Assembly: GCA_021789945.1 (NCBI GenBank)
Contig: JAJYIS010000004.1
Coordinates: forward strand, 1 to 52,944
From: Thermoplasmata archaeon
Lineage (GTDB): Archaea > Thermoplasmatota > Thermoplasmata > UBA10834
Length of the DNA: 52,944 nt
Reading direction: 5' to 3'
Shown in pieces: positions 52,823 to 52,944 of this stretch (positions are counted from its first letter, which is position 1; each line of letters opens with the position of its first letter). The notes beneath the pieces were generated by a model. The model saw only the letters and a program-made list of their open reading frames with translations, made no database searches and was not told the DNA's origin. Position numbers and translations under genes: made by a program.

Positions 52823-52944
52823 GACCGAGACCTACTACGAAGGCGGCTATTCGGGCTCTTATTACCGCAACCCGTTCATCGACAACTCGCTGTGGTGGCT
52901 CCTCTTCTTGACGTGAGCGCGGCCAGCGGGCGCGTTCGCTCGCT
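52745..52944. other. Edge segment of different composition, possibly a false join
   Basis: The plus strand is open to a TGA at 52914-52916 and ends with TTTETYYEGGYSGSYYRNP and a tryptophan-rich tail, which look like a real protein end but have no start within the segment. The last 30 bases are a GC-rich run (GCGCGGCCAGCGGGCGCG). The segment interrupts the 5' half of the glycosyltransferase. Confidence 0.4.

Noticed and set aside
1-52944. tRNA, rRNA, CRISPR arrays, insertion sequences
   Set aside because: No cloverleaf, rRNA core, regularly spaced repeat or transposase was recognised by reading; a covariance search would be needed to exclude a tRNA fully.

Overview
The window looks like one stretch of a high-GC archaeal chromosome, most likely a member of the Thermoplasmatota known from metagenomes (inference). 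The archaeal assignment rests on a TATA-binding protein gene, a diphthamide synthesis gene (Dph6), a bat-type HTH regulator, many genes with TATA boxes about 25-30 bases upstream of a leaderless or near-leaderless start, a PEF-type C-terminal sorting tail, and an unusual density of small and membrane-anchored zinc-ribbon proteins. No rRNA, tRNA, CRISPR array or insertion sequence was recognised.

Layout. 1-5.3 kb: the start of a cytochrome b gene, translationally coupled to a membrane-anchored DOMON-like protein; a bat-type regulator with two identical palindromes in its upstream region; a Pit phosphate transporter with its DUF47 partner; and a zinc-ribbon protein. 5.4-10.5 kb: an operon for a molybdenum enzyme (catalytic subunit without Tat signal, four-cluster ferredoxin, NrfD-like membrane anchor) ending in fdhD. 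10.5-13.4 kb: two transporters. 13.5-20 kb: a stretch with lower GC and many small genes (TBP, zinc ribbons, tandem ACT protein, CxxC proteins, a DUF2238-like membrane protein, Dph6) and long non-coding intervals. 20-25.2 kb: papain-like protease, small sulfite-oxidase-like protein, MBL hydrolase, tautomerase, DUF2284 and a pyrrolysine-free MttB homologue. 25.2-31.3 kb: cell-surface PD40 protein, DUF998 protein, the first of three GAF-like paralogues, an alkyltransferase with an altered PCHR motif, and a giant zinc-ribbon/beta-propeller surface protein. 31.5-39.4 kb: redox enzymes (FMN reductase, Fe-S aldo/keto reductase), a frameshifted MFS exporter, msrA, DUF4382, zinc-dependent phospholipase C-like protein, the second GAF-like paralogue and msrB. 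39.5-45.7 kb: ABC exporter, M28 peptidase, terpene-cyclase-like toroid, third GAF-like paralogue. 45.8-52.9 kb: an MtmB homologue with Glu in place of pyrrolysine in an apparent operon with a saccharopine-dehydrogenase-like protein, then HMCES/SRAP, nitroreductase, prolyl oligopeptidase and a glycosyltransferase that becomes odd at the right edge.

How it fits together. The genes suggest a peptide- and amino-acid-using organism with secreted or membrane peptidases, an amino acid permease, electron transfer through cytochrome b and a molybdenum oxidoreductase, and repair of oxidised methionine. msrA and msrB lie 4 kb apart but share a near-identical 17-base upstream motif, suggesting common control. 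The best candidates for undescribed biology are the pyrrolysine-less MtmB homologue with its dehydrogenase partner, the three-member GAF-like family, and the zinc-ribbon-to-surface protein with its NG-rich linker.
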